Source: Diphasiastrum complanatum
Taxonomy: Eukaryota > Streptophyta > Lycopodiopsida > Lycopodiales > Lycopodiaceae
Direction of reading: 5' to 3'
NCBI GenBank assembly: GCA_029204225.1
Contig: MU832016.1
Location: forward strand, 27,355-91,354
Length of the DNA: 64,000 bases
Position 1 is the first letter of the stretch, and each line of letters starts with the position of its first letter. The notes beneath the pieces are model-generated. The model made no database searches, had not been told where the DNA came from, and saw only the letters and a program-made list of their open reading frames with translations. Shown here piece after piece: positions 1 through 10,439 of this stretch. A program made the position numbers and the translations under genes.

Positions 1-1081
1 GAGGACGATTGAAGCTATATTTGATGAATAGCTCTTCATCACATTGAATGGGCCTTATCGCACATACCATTACATATGTACCTTTTGAGTTCCTATAAAA
101 GTATTCTTCCTTTCCATTGGTGCGTTCCTCGAAATCACAATTAGTTAATGAAGGGTGCCCAATGGAACTATTTATATATGCAGCAATATTGCCATGTTTT
201 TTTGGATGCCCATCAATGTACATACGATGTGATTTCAAAACATTCTCTCAGCCCAATTGTATTGAGGTCCTGCATAAGGCATTAATGTGACAACACTATT
301 CAAAGGGACATCAATGCTAGTCAAAGAAAATAAATCCAATCCCTCGTTAGGAAAGTGCTCACTTGGCTTGATCATGTACATATGACCCCAATATGAAAAT
401 GATGTTCCACATAATGGTAGTGGTACTCTAACATGCCAACATGAATATTTCTTTCTATCAAAGGGCTTAACCAATGCTTCTAGGTAGGGAGAAAGGGAAG
501 ACTTAGTCAACGAATTCAAAACATTCTTTGATAAGTCAACAGTACGTAAATTTGGTTGTTTATATTCAAATCTTGTCAAAATATGTCCAAGTCGTGTTTT
601 TTTTTTTAATGGAGTAAATCTAGATGGGATAGGAAGAAGAGGAGATTCTACACAAGGTATGTGAGGTGATGTGGGATGGATAGAATCGATGTGAGGTGTC
701 GTGGGATGGATAGAATCGATGTGAGGTGTCATGAGATAGATAGAATTGATGTGTGGTGACATCGTGGAATGAATAGAATCCATAGTATAATTTGTGTGAG
801 GTGTTGTGGGATGGAAGTGTCGGGGAATGAATAGAATCTATGTGTGGTGATATTGTGGGATGAACAGATTCCATGGAAAGATCTATGTGAGCTGTGGTGG
901 AGTGAGTGACATGCAAAATGGAAAGATGCATAACTTTCACATCATGAGGTGTGTAGTGACTAGTGACATCATTATGATCATCAATAAGACCTTCGTCTAA
1001 TGCCAAAGATGATCCAAAATCGATATTTCTTATCTTATTGATAAGATTGTCAATCGACGTGTTATAAGACATTGACACCAA
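1..1081 (-). pseudogene. Remnant of a gene with a SET-like domain (3' portion)
   Basis: Read on the minus strand, bases 225 down to 1 encode the motifs YIDGHP, GNIAAYINSS, TNCDF and AIRPI..DEELFIKYSF. These match the C-terminal half of a SET domain (the N-H-S-x-x-x-N-C pseudoknot region and the GEEL..Y motif), here with YINSS in place of the usual NHS. The adjoining frame, about 560 down to 235, carries LDLFSLTSIDVPLNSVV and MPYAG, like the N-terminal SET strands. The frames are offset near 235-240, so the domain is broken by a frameshift. Upstream (783-1081) the protein is low complexity with PHIDSIHPT repeats, and a second frame change lies within that array near 790. SET proteins are lysine methyltransferases, but activity is unlikely here. 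The pieces at 1150-1330 and 1440-1718 probably belong to the same gene. It continues left of the window. Confidence 0.55.
658..870. repeat. 30-bp minisatellite inside the SET-like remnant
   Basis: A unit close to GATGTGAGGTGTCGTGGGAT plus GGATAGAATC recurs about six times with substitutions and small indels. On the minus strand it encodes degenerate 10-residue repeats of the type PHIDSIHPTT. The unit length is a multiple of three, so the array could expand in frame. Later indels have shifted the frame between its two halves. Confidence 0.7.
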
Positions 1082-1149
1082 TGTATTATTCTATAAGAGT
1101 GAAACATTATACAAGCATTAGTTTTATTTTTTTCAAAAAAATTATAAAT

Positions 1150-1330
1150 ATGTGTATGATAAGAACAGTACTAAATAGTCAAAATGTACTTCCAAATCCA
1201 CATCGGACTCCTCAATGTGCTTTTCAAATTTCCACAGATGTTGTGCCACTATTCGTCTTTCTCGAATTTTCAATTCTTTGCATTGTTTGCACTCGCAATA
1301 TATCTTTTCATTGTACCTCTGTTGATACTA
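1150..1330 (-). pseudogene. CxC-x2-C motif segment, probable exon of the SET-like remnant
   Basis: A minus-strand frame open over about 55 codons contains YCECKQCKEL followed by RIVAQHLWKFEKH. A CxC-x2-C cluster followed by a histidine resembles the small zinc-binding modules found near the N termini of several plant transposon proteins, but I cannot name a family. It lies between the 5' exons (1440-1718) and the repeat/SET part (1-1081) on the same strand, so it is probably an internal exon. Splice sites were not resolved. Confidence 0.4.
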
Positions 1331-1439
1331 ATTGCATTTTACAATTACAAGAATGATTAGCTTAATGTTACAAGCTAATTTATATGTGTATAAATACAAT
1401 CCTAAGTTTTAAACAAATAATTATATAGTACCTACGATT

Positions 1440-1718
1440 TAGGTCGACGCTGGACATCAGAACTTCACGGTGATGGTCCACTAAGTCTTTGCTCAAGCAT
1501 TTGTGCTCTTTTTTCGTGATTTCATTTTGTGATAATATTGCATCTTCTTTAAATTTTTGCTATCTTGTGGAGGCGTCATGCTTTAAACAATTGTAGAAAA
1601 AAAAACAAAAAAGTTATATTCAACACACAATGTTGCAAATCCAAATGTTAAGTACATAATATCTACTGTACATTTAATAAATATACCTGTTTCGAGACAT
1701 TTCCTCAGTAGAAGACAT
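1440..1718 (-). pseudogene. 5' exons of the SET-like remnant, paralogous to 28.1-29.0 kb
   Basis: A first exon (1718 down to 1687) starts at an ATG, encodes MSSTEEMSRN and ends at AACAG|GTATAT, a good donor. An acceptor TTTAAAG at 1581 is followed by MTPPQDSKNLKKMQYYHK and more basic residues. A frame change near 1490 leads into LEQRLSGPSP and then a stop. Both exons match the copy at 28.57-28.96 kb (MSSSLDRD..RNNR with the same GTATAT donor, then PPRD..KKIEIYH). The shared exon structure shows a dispersed gene family rather than chance ORFs. Function unknown; basic and serine-rich. Confidence 0.45.
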
Positions 1719-2049
1719 ACTCGCTAATGAACGATTAAATTTTATCTACAATTTTTTAACAAGAATGTTAATGATATTGACAAAATACACTTGTCAAAAT
1801 ATACAATTAAAACTGATATGTACAAGATCCACAAATATCTTTATCACTAAAACATTTAGATACCTTACCAATGTCAATTTGCTTGAATGAATATGACATT
1901 GTCTAATTCACGAAGAAAAGAAGCAGATTCAAGTAAACTATGAAATAGAAGTGTGATTTCTTTTAACTATTTAAGAAACTAGGTAGTAATTAATACATAT
2001 TTGTCATTTTTAAAAAATCATCAAAATCTTCAAAGTCCCGAGTTTGGAA

Positions 2050-3390
2050 AATTCAAATAACTTGAATTTGATACTTACATATGAAACAAATCTATTTTGG
2101 TCCCTATTGCTTGACATAGACCATTGAGTAATCATAATTAACCAGCATCACATGAGATAGCTCAAACTTGATGTCTATCAATGTAAAAAGTCCCATTTTG
2201 GCACTTCTCACCTGAGGCTCCTCATAGAGTGATCAACTTTGAGGGATTTCATCCAAATAGATTAAATTTGAGACTCAACTAGTTTCAAATCTAGTATATT
2301 TTGTTGCACTAGTTATTGTTGACATTTGATCCCTATCACATTAGATAGCTCAAATTTGCTATCTACCATTAAAGATAGTTGTATTTTTTGCCTTTATCAC
2401 AATGGTAAGGTTGTCTTGCTTGCTCTCGTCTTGTGCATTCTTCTTTTTGTAGCACTGGGATGCAAAGTGCCTCTTCTTTCCACAAAAGAAGCACTTTTGT
2501 TTGGCTTTGTCTTTATTCTTTTCTTTAGAGCTTGATTCTTGATCATCATCACTTTCACCATGCTTTGGATCTTCTTGGACTTCCATTGTAGTTTTTATCG
2601 CTTATCAAAGGAATTGGCCCCTATAAAAAATTATTGTCTATCACTTGAGATAAGGCATTGAGTGATCAAGTTAGAGTAATTCCGAGTTTATGACATTCAT
2701 ATAACTTTGAATGCAATGCTTACAGGTAAGACAACTCAATTTTGGTCCTAATCTCATCATTGTTCTTTGAGTGATCATAATTGACCAACATCACATCAGA
2801 TAGCTCAATCTTGGTGTCTATCAATGTAAATAGCCCCATTTTGGTGTTTCTATCACTTGAGAAAGTCAAAATTTGCTACCTAACATATGATTTTGTTGCT
2901 TATTACTTGACATGGCTCTATCAAGTGAGTAGACTCAACAAGTAATATATTAAGACAACTCAAGTTCAACCCCTTGTCAAACCCCTATTACACGCGATAA
3001 CTTAATTTTTTTTGTCTATGCATGTTATTACCTAACACGGCTCATCAAGTGATCAAACTCAATCAATCCCAAGTCTAGTTTACTAAGATTGCTCAAGCTT
3101 GACCCATTGTCAACGAAATTGACTCATATCACATGAGATAACTAAAATTTGATGTGTATATTTTGCAATAGCTCACTTTTGGTGAATATCACTAAAGGTT
3201 TCTCATAAAGTGACCAAATTTGAGAAATTGTGTGCTCATGAAATAGATCAGAGTCGATTTCCATCACTTGAGATAGTTCAAATCTAATGTCCAATACAAG
3301 ATCTTGGTCCTTATCACTTGACATAGTAGATCGAGTGACTGAACTTGGTCAATCTATGATTTGGAACAATCAATTTTGGCCCCTGGTAGA
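2050..3390. repeat. Diffuse degenerate repeat, AT-rich
   Basis: Variants of the phrases ATCACATGAGATAGCTCAAA, TTTGGTCCCTAT and TGTCTATCAATGTAAA recur at about 2145, 2335, 2790 and 3125, with related phrases between. Spacing is irregular and identity moderate. It may be an old tandem array or repeated elements now decayed. A copia gag scrap (2359-2586) is embedded. No other gene is visible in 1720-3400. Confidence 0.4.
2359..2586 (-). pseudogene. Copia gag fragment with CCHC zinc knuckle
   Basis: The minus-strand frame encodes a charged linker (SSSKEKNKDKAKQK) and then CFFCGKKRHFASQC, a C-x2-C-x4-H-x4-C knuckle typical of copia Gag. It closely resembles the knuckle of copia-A (CFFCGKKGHYASKC at about 7540). 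No protease or polymerase follows, so this is an isolated fragment of a related element in opposite orientation. Confidence 0.7.
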
Positions 3391-3399
3391 TTGAATCTA

Positions 3400-4640
3400 G
3401 TCCTTGGACATGATGATTAGTTTGCTACTTGGAAGGAGAAGAGAGCAAATAGTTTTATTTTAAGAAGAGATTATGGCAGCAGAGATGTAATATAGGAGCA
3501 TGAGCACTTCAACAGATGGACATTGCAAATGCTCAATTTTTTCTTGTCCCCCATCACTATCTCAAGAAAAACCCATTTTATGCACTCAATGGTCCTCTGA
3601 AATCAAAATCTGATTGTGATACAATCAATTAGTCTCGGGCGATCCTCTCAGCATTACTGGTAGCACCTCTGCACAAGACCATAGCCAAGGATTTTACAAA
3701 CAAAGATGTTTGATCCATTCCTCAACGCTAGCAATCATCTAACAACGTTCACTGTGAGTTGCTGCTAGCTATTTCCTTTCCATCCACTCAACACAAAGTC
3801 CGAAAACACCCCACCACAATTGCTCCCATCTCCATCCATCAACAATTCCTTCACAAAAAAACCCACCTCCAATCTCTCCTTAATCTTCCTTCAACTGGCT
3901 TTAATCGCATAGCACACAACCATGTTCCTTGAAATCTATCAGCTCATTGATACCATATTTCATGGAAGTAGTAGTATATCTAGCATCTCTCAATGTATTA
4001 CAAAGAAGAAGAAGGAAGATTGTGCCCAGCTTAACACATGTTTTTTTTATAAGAAAACGTTCCAACCCAGTACGTTCTGACCCAAAAGGGTCCAAACGAG
4101 TTTCTAAGAGACACATATATAACAAAATAATTAATACTTTATAAACTAAATAATGTCCACAACTTATATGCGACATCAAACTACATATTTACATTTGTCA
4201 TTTTTTATATATCACAAAATTCTCTTAAACACATGGTCATTTTGTACCAACCATATCAAATCATCTACTTGTCTTATATCAAATCAAAATATAATTAATA
4301 CTCATTTGTCCTTTTTAAAAAATCATCATAATCTTCAAAGAAAACATGGTCCTCTTGTACCCAAAATATGTCATATCAATCACATGCTTTTGTCCTTAAA
4401 AATTCATGCTTAAAAATATTGTCATATCACTCACATGCTTTTGTCCTCAAAAATATTAATAAAATAAGAGTCAAATCACTTTTTTAGTTCCATAATTTGT
4501 CTTTTTGACAAACCACTCGCTATATGACACCTTTCAAGCTGTGGTCACGTATTTCTAGGCAAAGAAAAATTGTGTGGCACTGCCACGCGTGGCAAAAAAA
4601 TGCATGGTAGAGCCATGTGACACTTGAAATCTGAAAAGTG
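3400..4640. other. AT-rich stretch, possible minus-strand primer site
   Basis: No convincing gene. On the minus strand TGGTATCAATGAGC (3955 down to 3942) resembles the copia primer site TGGTATCAGAGC, and the flank at 3960-4110 could be LTR sequence, but no CA terminus adjoins it. Short ORFs here look random. At 4050-4100 there is a run of GTTCCAACC / ACGTTCTGACCC words of unknown meaning. Confidence 0.2.
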
Positions 4641-4748
4641 TATAAAAATGCCCTCATTCAATATTTCTCCGCTCTTTCTTGTGGATTTCTTAAGGCTCAC
4701 TATCACACTCAAGCTCTCACACTCTCGCTCTCAAGCTTTCAATCTCTC

Positions 4749-5374
<626 letters not shown>

Positions 5375-5441
5375 TTTCATTTTTCACATTTGATATCTTT
5401 CCAAGTTCTTTTCACAACTTCATATCTTTCTCTCAATAGTC

Positions 5442-5660
5442 ATGTCTACTAGCGGTAGCGGAGCATCAAGGAGGAGGCCTTCCGGTGGAAGAGGACAAGC
5501 CTCGGGATCAGATTCCGATCGAGTGCGAGATTTTTATACTATGCTATTTTCCGAGGAAATGCAAAGAATGAAAGCCCTTTGTCTTTCCGAAGGAGAATTT
5601 AATCAACAAGGTCGTGGATTCGTTTCGACGGAGATGTCGTCGGAAGAATCCACTACTTGA
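5442..5660 (+). CDS. 72-aa ORF just after the CT/CA array, unknown
   Basis: An ATG 68 bp after the last (CA) tract opens a 72-codon frame, MSTSGSGASRRRPSGGRG, then DRVRDFYTMLFSEEMQRMKAL, and ends EESTT. Base composition is more GC-rich than its surroundings and codon use looks coding: an N-terminal Ser/Gly/Arg segment followed by a likely amphipathic helix. A CT-rich leader is common in plant promoters and 5' UTRs. Copia-A begins 63 bp after the stop, so this may be the first exon of a gene cut by that insertion. No family recognised. Confidence 0.35.
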   Translation: MSTSGSGASRRRPSGGRGQASGSDSDRVRDFYTMLFSEEMQRMKALCLSEGEFNQQGRGFVSTEMSSEESTT

Positions 5661-5723
5661 ATGGAATGCGTTTGTGACAAGGTATAGCACTACATCATCT
5701 TCGGCAGAAAATTCTTGCAAAAA

Positions 5724-5998
5724 TGTACATTGAGTTTTTGTGATCCAAATGAAACCAAATCAATTTCTACTTGTTTCTCAGGTTGAAGGCCGTACTACAG
5801 CCTATATTACACACGTGTGGGCTCGGATTTCAATGTTTATCAATGCTTTTGATTGTTAATGCTTGTTGTTTGTCAAATTGCCAATCTAGATCAACTTTTT
5901 TGTGTCTAGTTTTTTGATAGATTGTTAAGCAAGCATCCAATCACTCTTGTGGATCTTTTGTAGATCCATTTATGGTCCTAAAGTACAGTACTTTCACA
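5724..5998 (+). repeat. Copia-A 5' LTR remnant (last 275 bp)
   Basis: It matches 9596-9870 base for base apart from about three substitutions and ends CTTTCACA directly before the primer site. The first 427 bp of the LTR, present at 9169-9595, are absent. Sequence left of 5724 is unrelated to the 3' copy. Confidence 0.85.
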
Positions 5999-6011
5999 TG
6001 GTATCAGAGCC
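5999..6011 (+). promoter_or_regulatory. Copia-A primer-binding site
   Basis: TGGTATCAGAGCC follows directly on the LTR terminus CA. This is the standard plant copia site complementary to the 3' end of initiator methionine tRNA. Confidence 0.9.
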
Positions 6012-6802
6012 AAGTACAAGAGCATAAGCCATTGATCTAATGCAAATCCATTTTTAGCAAGTTTTGGTGCTAAAAACTAGTATTGAGAGGGCAAGCTAGA
6101 ATCTTGATTTTGGTGAGGAGATTTGATCCCAAACTTGGTAGGGGTCCAAATCCGTACTGTCCACATGTGTGGGCACCTCTGAACCTGCATTTAATGCATG
6201 GTATTCATTTGATCCAAAAAAATTCAATTTGTGAGCTATTGGTGTAATTTTTGGTGGAGATCCTAGGATAATCTACCAAGATCATTTGTCATTGATTAGA
6301 TTTGAATTTGTTTCATGAAATCTAATTAATCTAGGCTGAGTTCAAGTCCTATTAAGGTTAAAAACAGGTCTTGGAAGTACACCAAGAAGGAAAAAGAGAT
6401 TAAGTCATTTTTTTGTCCAAAAATAGCCAAATTTGGCAAGATTTGATTGTAAGTAGATTTCACATCATCTTATCTTCATTCCAACTTTGTGAGGGAGTGC
6501 TAGAACTGAGATTATAAGTCCATTTGTTGGATTAGAAATCTAATTTGAGTGAAAAACTACAAGAGAGAGACCTTAGTGAGTTTCTAGAGACAATCAAATC
6601 CATTTCTTGGCAAGATTTGTTTGAAAGTAGTTTTCACTTCATCTTATCTTCATTCCAGCTTTGTGAGGGAGTGATAGAACTGTGATTATAAGTCCATTTG
6701 TTGGATTAGAAATCAAATTTGAGTGAAACACTGCAAGTGTGAGACCTTTGTGAGTTTCAAGTCAATCAAATCTATTTCTTGTTTGTAGAAGTCACTAGTA
6801 AG

Positions 6803-7837
6803 ATGGGATATGCTGGAGCATACCTTCTAGAAGCTAGTGAGAGATTGAATTCTACAAATTATGCTATTTGGAAGGTTAGGATGGAGTCACTCTTGGTGCT
6901 CCAAGACCTTCATGAGTTCTTGATTGAAGATGAAGATGAACCTCTAGGTGCACAGGAGTTAGCTAGATACAAGAAGAGATCTAGGCTTGCACTTCATTGT
7001 GTGAAGATGAATGTGAGCAATGATTTGTTGAGAGAAGTATCAGCTTGTACTAATGCTAAAGAGGCTTGGGAGTCTTTAAAATCAATCTATGAGTCTAGCA
7101 ACACTTCTAGAGTTATTATGCTTAGAAATCAAATTTTGCAAAGCATGAGGAGAAGTGAGGAGAGTGCACAGGATTATGTACTCAGAATCAAGTCTCTAAA
7201 TAGGGAGTTGGCTTCCATTGGAGAGAAGATTCATGATGGAGAGCTTGTACAAATTGTCCTTAATGGTCTAGGAGATGACTTTGCAAATTTGGTCCAAAGT
7301 TTTGCCATCCAAGACACTTTGCCAACTATAGAAAAACTTCATAGTGTATTAGTGGCTGAAGAGTGTAGGATGCTCCATGCAAAATCTAGGATGAGTTCCT
7401 TGTCTTTGCAGGATGGTGATGAGAAAGCCAATTTCTCATTCAAGGGCAAAAAGAAGACCAATGGAAAGAAGAAGCATCCAAAGGAGGCCAAAGAAGAGGA
7501 TGACGCATCCAGTTCAAAGGACAAGTTAAAGCAAAAATGCTTCTTTTGTGGAAAGAAGGGGCATTATGCATCTAAATGCTACAAGAGGCTAAGAGCACAA
7601 GTGGAGGAGGACAAACAAGGAAACCTTGCAAAGGAGGAGGAGGAGGATGAAGTAGATGTATTCTTGATGGCATCTACATCCTCACCAACAAGCAATAGCG
7701 ATTCAAGAGACAATTGGTGGATCGACAGTGGGGCTAGCTCCCACATGTCTTGTGAAAAGGACTTTTCTCAACCTTACACTCATTCAATGATGCTAAAAAA
7801 TTTGTCTTTATTGCAAATGATGAAGAGTGTAGGATAG
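6803..7837 (+). CDS. Copia-A Gag with start of protease
   Basis: About 344 aa from the first in-frame ATG (6803). The N terminus MGYAGAYLLEASERLNSTNY and then YAIWKVRMESLL match the copia Gag N-terminal region (DUF4219 type), followed by the UBN2-type Gag domain (residues about 50-190). Next come a basic linker and a CCHC knuckle CFFCGKKGHYASKC near residue 245. The copia protease active site WWIDSGASSHMSC lies near residue 305. After about 7790 the normal protease frame continues in another phase, so a frameshift ends this ORF at 7837. Gag forms the virus-like particle; the protease would process the polyprotein. Confidence 0.85.
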   Translation: MGYAGAYLLEASERLNSTNYAIWKVRMESLLVLQDLHEFLIEDEDEPLGAQELARYKKRSRLALHCVKMNVSNDLLREVSACTNAKEAWESLKSIYESSNTSRVIMLRNQILQSMRRSEESAQDYVLRIKSLNRELASIGEKIHDGELVQIVLNGLGDDFANLVQSFAIQDTLPTIEKLHSVLVAEECRMLHAKSRMSSLSLQDGDEKANFSFKGKKKTNGKKKHPKEAKEEDDASSSKDKLKQKCFFCGKKGHYASKCYKRLRAQVEEDKQGNLAKEEEEDEVDVFLMASTSSPTSNSDSRDNWWIDSGASSHMSCEKDFSQPYTHSMMLKNLSLLQMMKSVG

Positions 7838-8388
7838 ATGGTGTTGGCACCATCTCTTTGTATCTAGAATCCTCAAAATGCATGGATCTAGAAAATGTCC
7901 TTTATGTACCATCAATCACCAAGAATATGCTTAGTGTTGGTCTACTCTTAGAAAGTGGCTTGGATGTCCACTTTAAGCATGGTGTTTGCTTCATCTTGAA
8001 GAATGATGTTTGCATTGCAAAGGGATTTAAACATGGAAGATTGTTTAAGTTGGAAGCTAGTGTTGCTTTTGAAAGAATGAGCTTGGCGAAGGAGGAGATC
8101 ACTCAAGAGGAGATCTTGGCAAAGTGTGATCTTGCTTGCATTGAGGAGGAGCATCAAAAGGAGGAAGATCTTGAGGATCAGCCTCAAAGCATGAGAGTTC
8201 CAAGGGAGTCCTCAATGACAATGGTCGATTCATCAAATTGCATGCAAATTGTCCATTCAAGTGTGCATCTTGCAAGGGTGGTGAGCATTGGAGAGTCTAC
8301 TATCTTTGAATACTTTTTGGAAAGTATTAGTAGACATGAGGTGACTTGTTTCTTACCTTTAAGATCCATGGTGTTTATTACTTTGTAG
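7790..8388 (+). pseudogene. Copia-A protease C-terminal part and unassigned tail
   Basis: After the frameshift the frame encodes ENVLYVPSITKNMLSVG, the conserved strand region after a copia protease active site, and GFKHGRLFKLEAS, where the linker to the integrase zinc finger normally begins. The expected HHCC finger and integrase core are missing. Instead, acidic sequence (EEEHQKEEDLEDQPQ) and an unassigned stretch follow up to a stop at 8388. Confidence 0.6.
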
Positions 8389-8397
8389 GACAAGACA

Positions 8398-8958
8398 ATG
8401 AAATGGGATGCTTTGAAATCTACATTTGTTGTTGATAAAGCAATTTCATTGGATAACTATTTTTGTAATAGTTTGAATAGAGTCATAAAAGATGAAACAT
8501 CATTTGCTTTGGAAATCTTTGTGTCCACATGCTTTGTGCATGATCATTCCAATGTAAGGACCAAAGATTATCCTATTTCAATGATAGGAATAATGGTAGT
8601 GTTTTGCTCTTCAAGTAGAGATTGTAGAATCTACTTGTTTTCAACCAAAGAATATGTCAATGGTGGAAATGTGATCTTTCAAGAGTGGAAGATTTGTAAA
8701 CTTGAAGAAGCACCTTTGGATCAACACATTATTCAATTCATTGATGTTTTGGAGTCAAGTCAAGTGGAGGATCAAGCTCAAGACCCGAGGACTCCAAGAA
8801 GAACCTTGAGTATCAAGATGGAGCCATCTAGGCTCAATCATATGGATCAAGCAAGACAAGTTGTCTTTGGCAACATTATTTATGCACTTAATATTTTAAT
8901 TGATGTATCTTCAAGTGCACATAATGCATTGGAATCCATGGCTTGGCATGATGTTTAG
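8398..8958 (+). CDS. Copia-A second ORF, 186 aa, degenerate pol or acquired sequence
   Basis: An ATG-started frame of 186 codons lies where integrase to RNase H should be. RIYLFSTKEY followed by GNVIFQEW loosely resembles the C-terminal end of copia integrase, where SRDVIFDE is typical. The rest, for example DPRTPRRTLSIKMEPSRL, resembles no polymerase motif I know. It could be a collapsed, diverged pol or sequence acquired by a non-autonomous element. Its openness in a young element suggests either recent decay or some retained role. Confidence 0.4.
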   Translation: MKWDALKSTFVVDKAISLDNYFCNSLNRVIKDETSFALEIFVSTCFVHDHSNVRTKDYPISMIGIMVVFCSSSRDCRIYLFSTKEYVNGGNVIFQEWKICKLEEAPLDQHIIQFIDVLESSQVEDQAQDPRTPRRTLSIKMEPSRLNHMDQARQVVFGNIIYALNILIDVSSSAHNALESMAWHDV

Positions 8959-9156
8959 TTTTGAAGTGTGCTACATGTATATAGCCACATTTATGGAACA
9001 TCTTGTAAGGGATCCTCTAAGAGGTGGTGAAAGATCCTTCATGGACATCATTCTCTATTGGAGTCTCAAAACTTCCTTGTTTGTAGCTGGATTTTTTAGA
9101 CACTTCTAAAAGCATTCATTCATCTAGCAAGAGAGTTGTAGATAGATCAAGCTAAA

Positions 9157-9168
9157 TTTGAGGAGGAG
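9157..9168 (+). promoter_or_regulatory. Copia-A polypurine tract
   Basis: The purine run TTTGAGGAGGAG lies directly before TGTGAAG, the first bases of the 3' LTR. It is the expected plus-strand primer and fixes the LTR start at 9169. Confidence 0.75.
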
Positions 9169-9870
9169 TGTGAAGAATTGCCAAAAATTGACAAATCTAG
9201 CTTGATCAAAAACCATGTAGAATAGTGTAAATTGTGTACACAAGTGGGTCCCACACATGTGACGCCATGGTGCCACATGGGAAACCCATCCTAATGTAGG
9301 TTAGGTCAAGTCAAGAGAGTTGGTCATGTCTATTTGGTGGTCATCCCTACTTTATAGGACCTACACCTAAGTTTAAGGTGAAAATTTGACCAATTAGCTA
9401 CCTACCAAGCATAACTCTAGGAAATAGACTAGGGTTTCATTTTAGGTCAAGGAGAGTGAGTTAACTTCCTTATTACATGCTGGAAATCCACCTAACTTCA
9501 AGAAGGAAGTCGAATTTGCTATGTATTCCCTCTCTCCATAGTGAGAAGATAGAAAATTTTTTGGAGCTCATTGGCAATCTCAAGCTAGTTCACTATGTAC
9601 ATTGAGTTTTTGTGATCCAAATGAAACCAAATCAATTTCTACTTGTTTCTCAGGTTGAAGGCCGTACTACAGCCTGTATTACACACGTGTGGTCTCGGAT
9701 TTCAATGTTTATCAATGCTTTTGATTGTTAATGCTTGTTGTTTGTCAAATTGCCAATCTAGATCAACTTTTTTGTGTCTAGTTTTTTGATAGATTGTTAA
9801 GCAAGCATCCGATCACTCTTGTGGATCTTTTGTAGATCCATTTATGGTCCTAAAGTACAGTACTTTCACA
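9169..9870 (+). repeat. Copia-A 3' LTR, 702 bp
   Basis: It begins TGTGAAG after the polypurine tract and ends CTTTCACA, giving terminal inverted repeats TGTGAA / TTCACA. Its last 275 bp equal the 5' LTR remnant. Confidence 0.8.
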
Positions 9871-9890
9871 CCACGAAATCGGTCCCCCTG

Positions 9891-10106
9891 CTAGATAGAA
9901 ACAGAACTTGGGGGTAGATTTTCTGGTAGAGACTGTTCCTCCACAATCTGAATCGGAGTAGCCTCACAGTATGAGTGGGAGTAGCCTCGTAGGATGAATG
10001 GGTCGATAGCATTTTCATCATAACATAAAATGTGATCTAAACTTTCCTGAATATATCTCATCACTCTCTTTAATGCTTTCCAATGAGAGATCCTAGGATT
10101 AGACAT
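9891..10106 (-). pseudogene. Copia-B polymerase C-terminal scrap
   Basis: The minus frame encodes MSNPRISHWKALKRVMRYIQ, the well-conserved connection between copia reverse transcriptase and RNase H (usually P..HW.A.KR.LRY..G). The catalytic RNase H residues downstream are not recognisable. Bases 10110-10440 hold diverged linker sequence with no catalytic reverse transcriptase motif. Confidence 0.6.
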
Positions 10107-10439
10107 GAATTGTGCTAACAGTGTATGCTAAATCTGGTCTAGTACACAGCATTGCATACATTGGTGAGGATCTGCGGACGTTTGGTTGACCAAGATACAA
10201 TGATGCTTCTTATTGAATTTCTCCATATCTGCTTGAGCTAGCTTGGTCTGGTCTGATGATAGGTATTGTCGGCTGTTCGGCTTCAGTAGATGTACTTGCA
10301 GGTTCTGTAGAAGAAACATTATCGTTGGAAGAATCCATGCTATGTAAAATAGGATGAAATGACATAGCATCGTTTATCGATGGTTGTTTGAAATCGTAGT
10401 ATGTATGTTCTTGAAATATTACATCCCCAGAGACAAATA

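Larger units (their letters stand above)
5724..9870 (+). mobile_element. Copia-A: non-autonomous Ty1/copia element with truncated 5' LTR
   Basis: In order: partial 5' LTR (5724-5998), primer site (5999), gag-protease frame, a rearranged remnant of pol, polypurine tract and full 3' LTR (9169-9870). The 275 bp shared by both LTRs differ at about three positions (roughly 1 percent), so the insertion is young for this window. No integrase core, reverse transcriptase or RNase H is present, so it would depend on an autonomous relative. The right flank is CCACG; because the left end is missing, no target duplication can be tested. Confidence 0.85.

Noticed and set aside
1072-1356. 94-aa plus-strand ORF
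   Set aside because: It overlaps the minus-strand CxC exon and has no motif; a shadow frame.
1438-1560. Alternative minus-strand frame KFKEDAILSQNEITKKEHK
   Set aside because: The competing frame (MTPPQDSKNLKKMQYYHK) aligns with the second copy at 28.6 kb and follows a plausible splice acceptor, so the other frame is probably a shadow.
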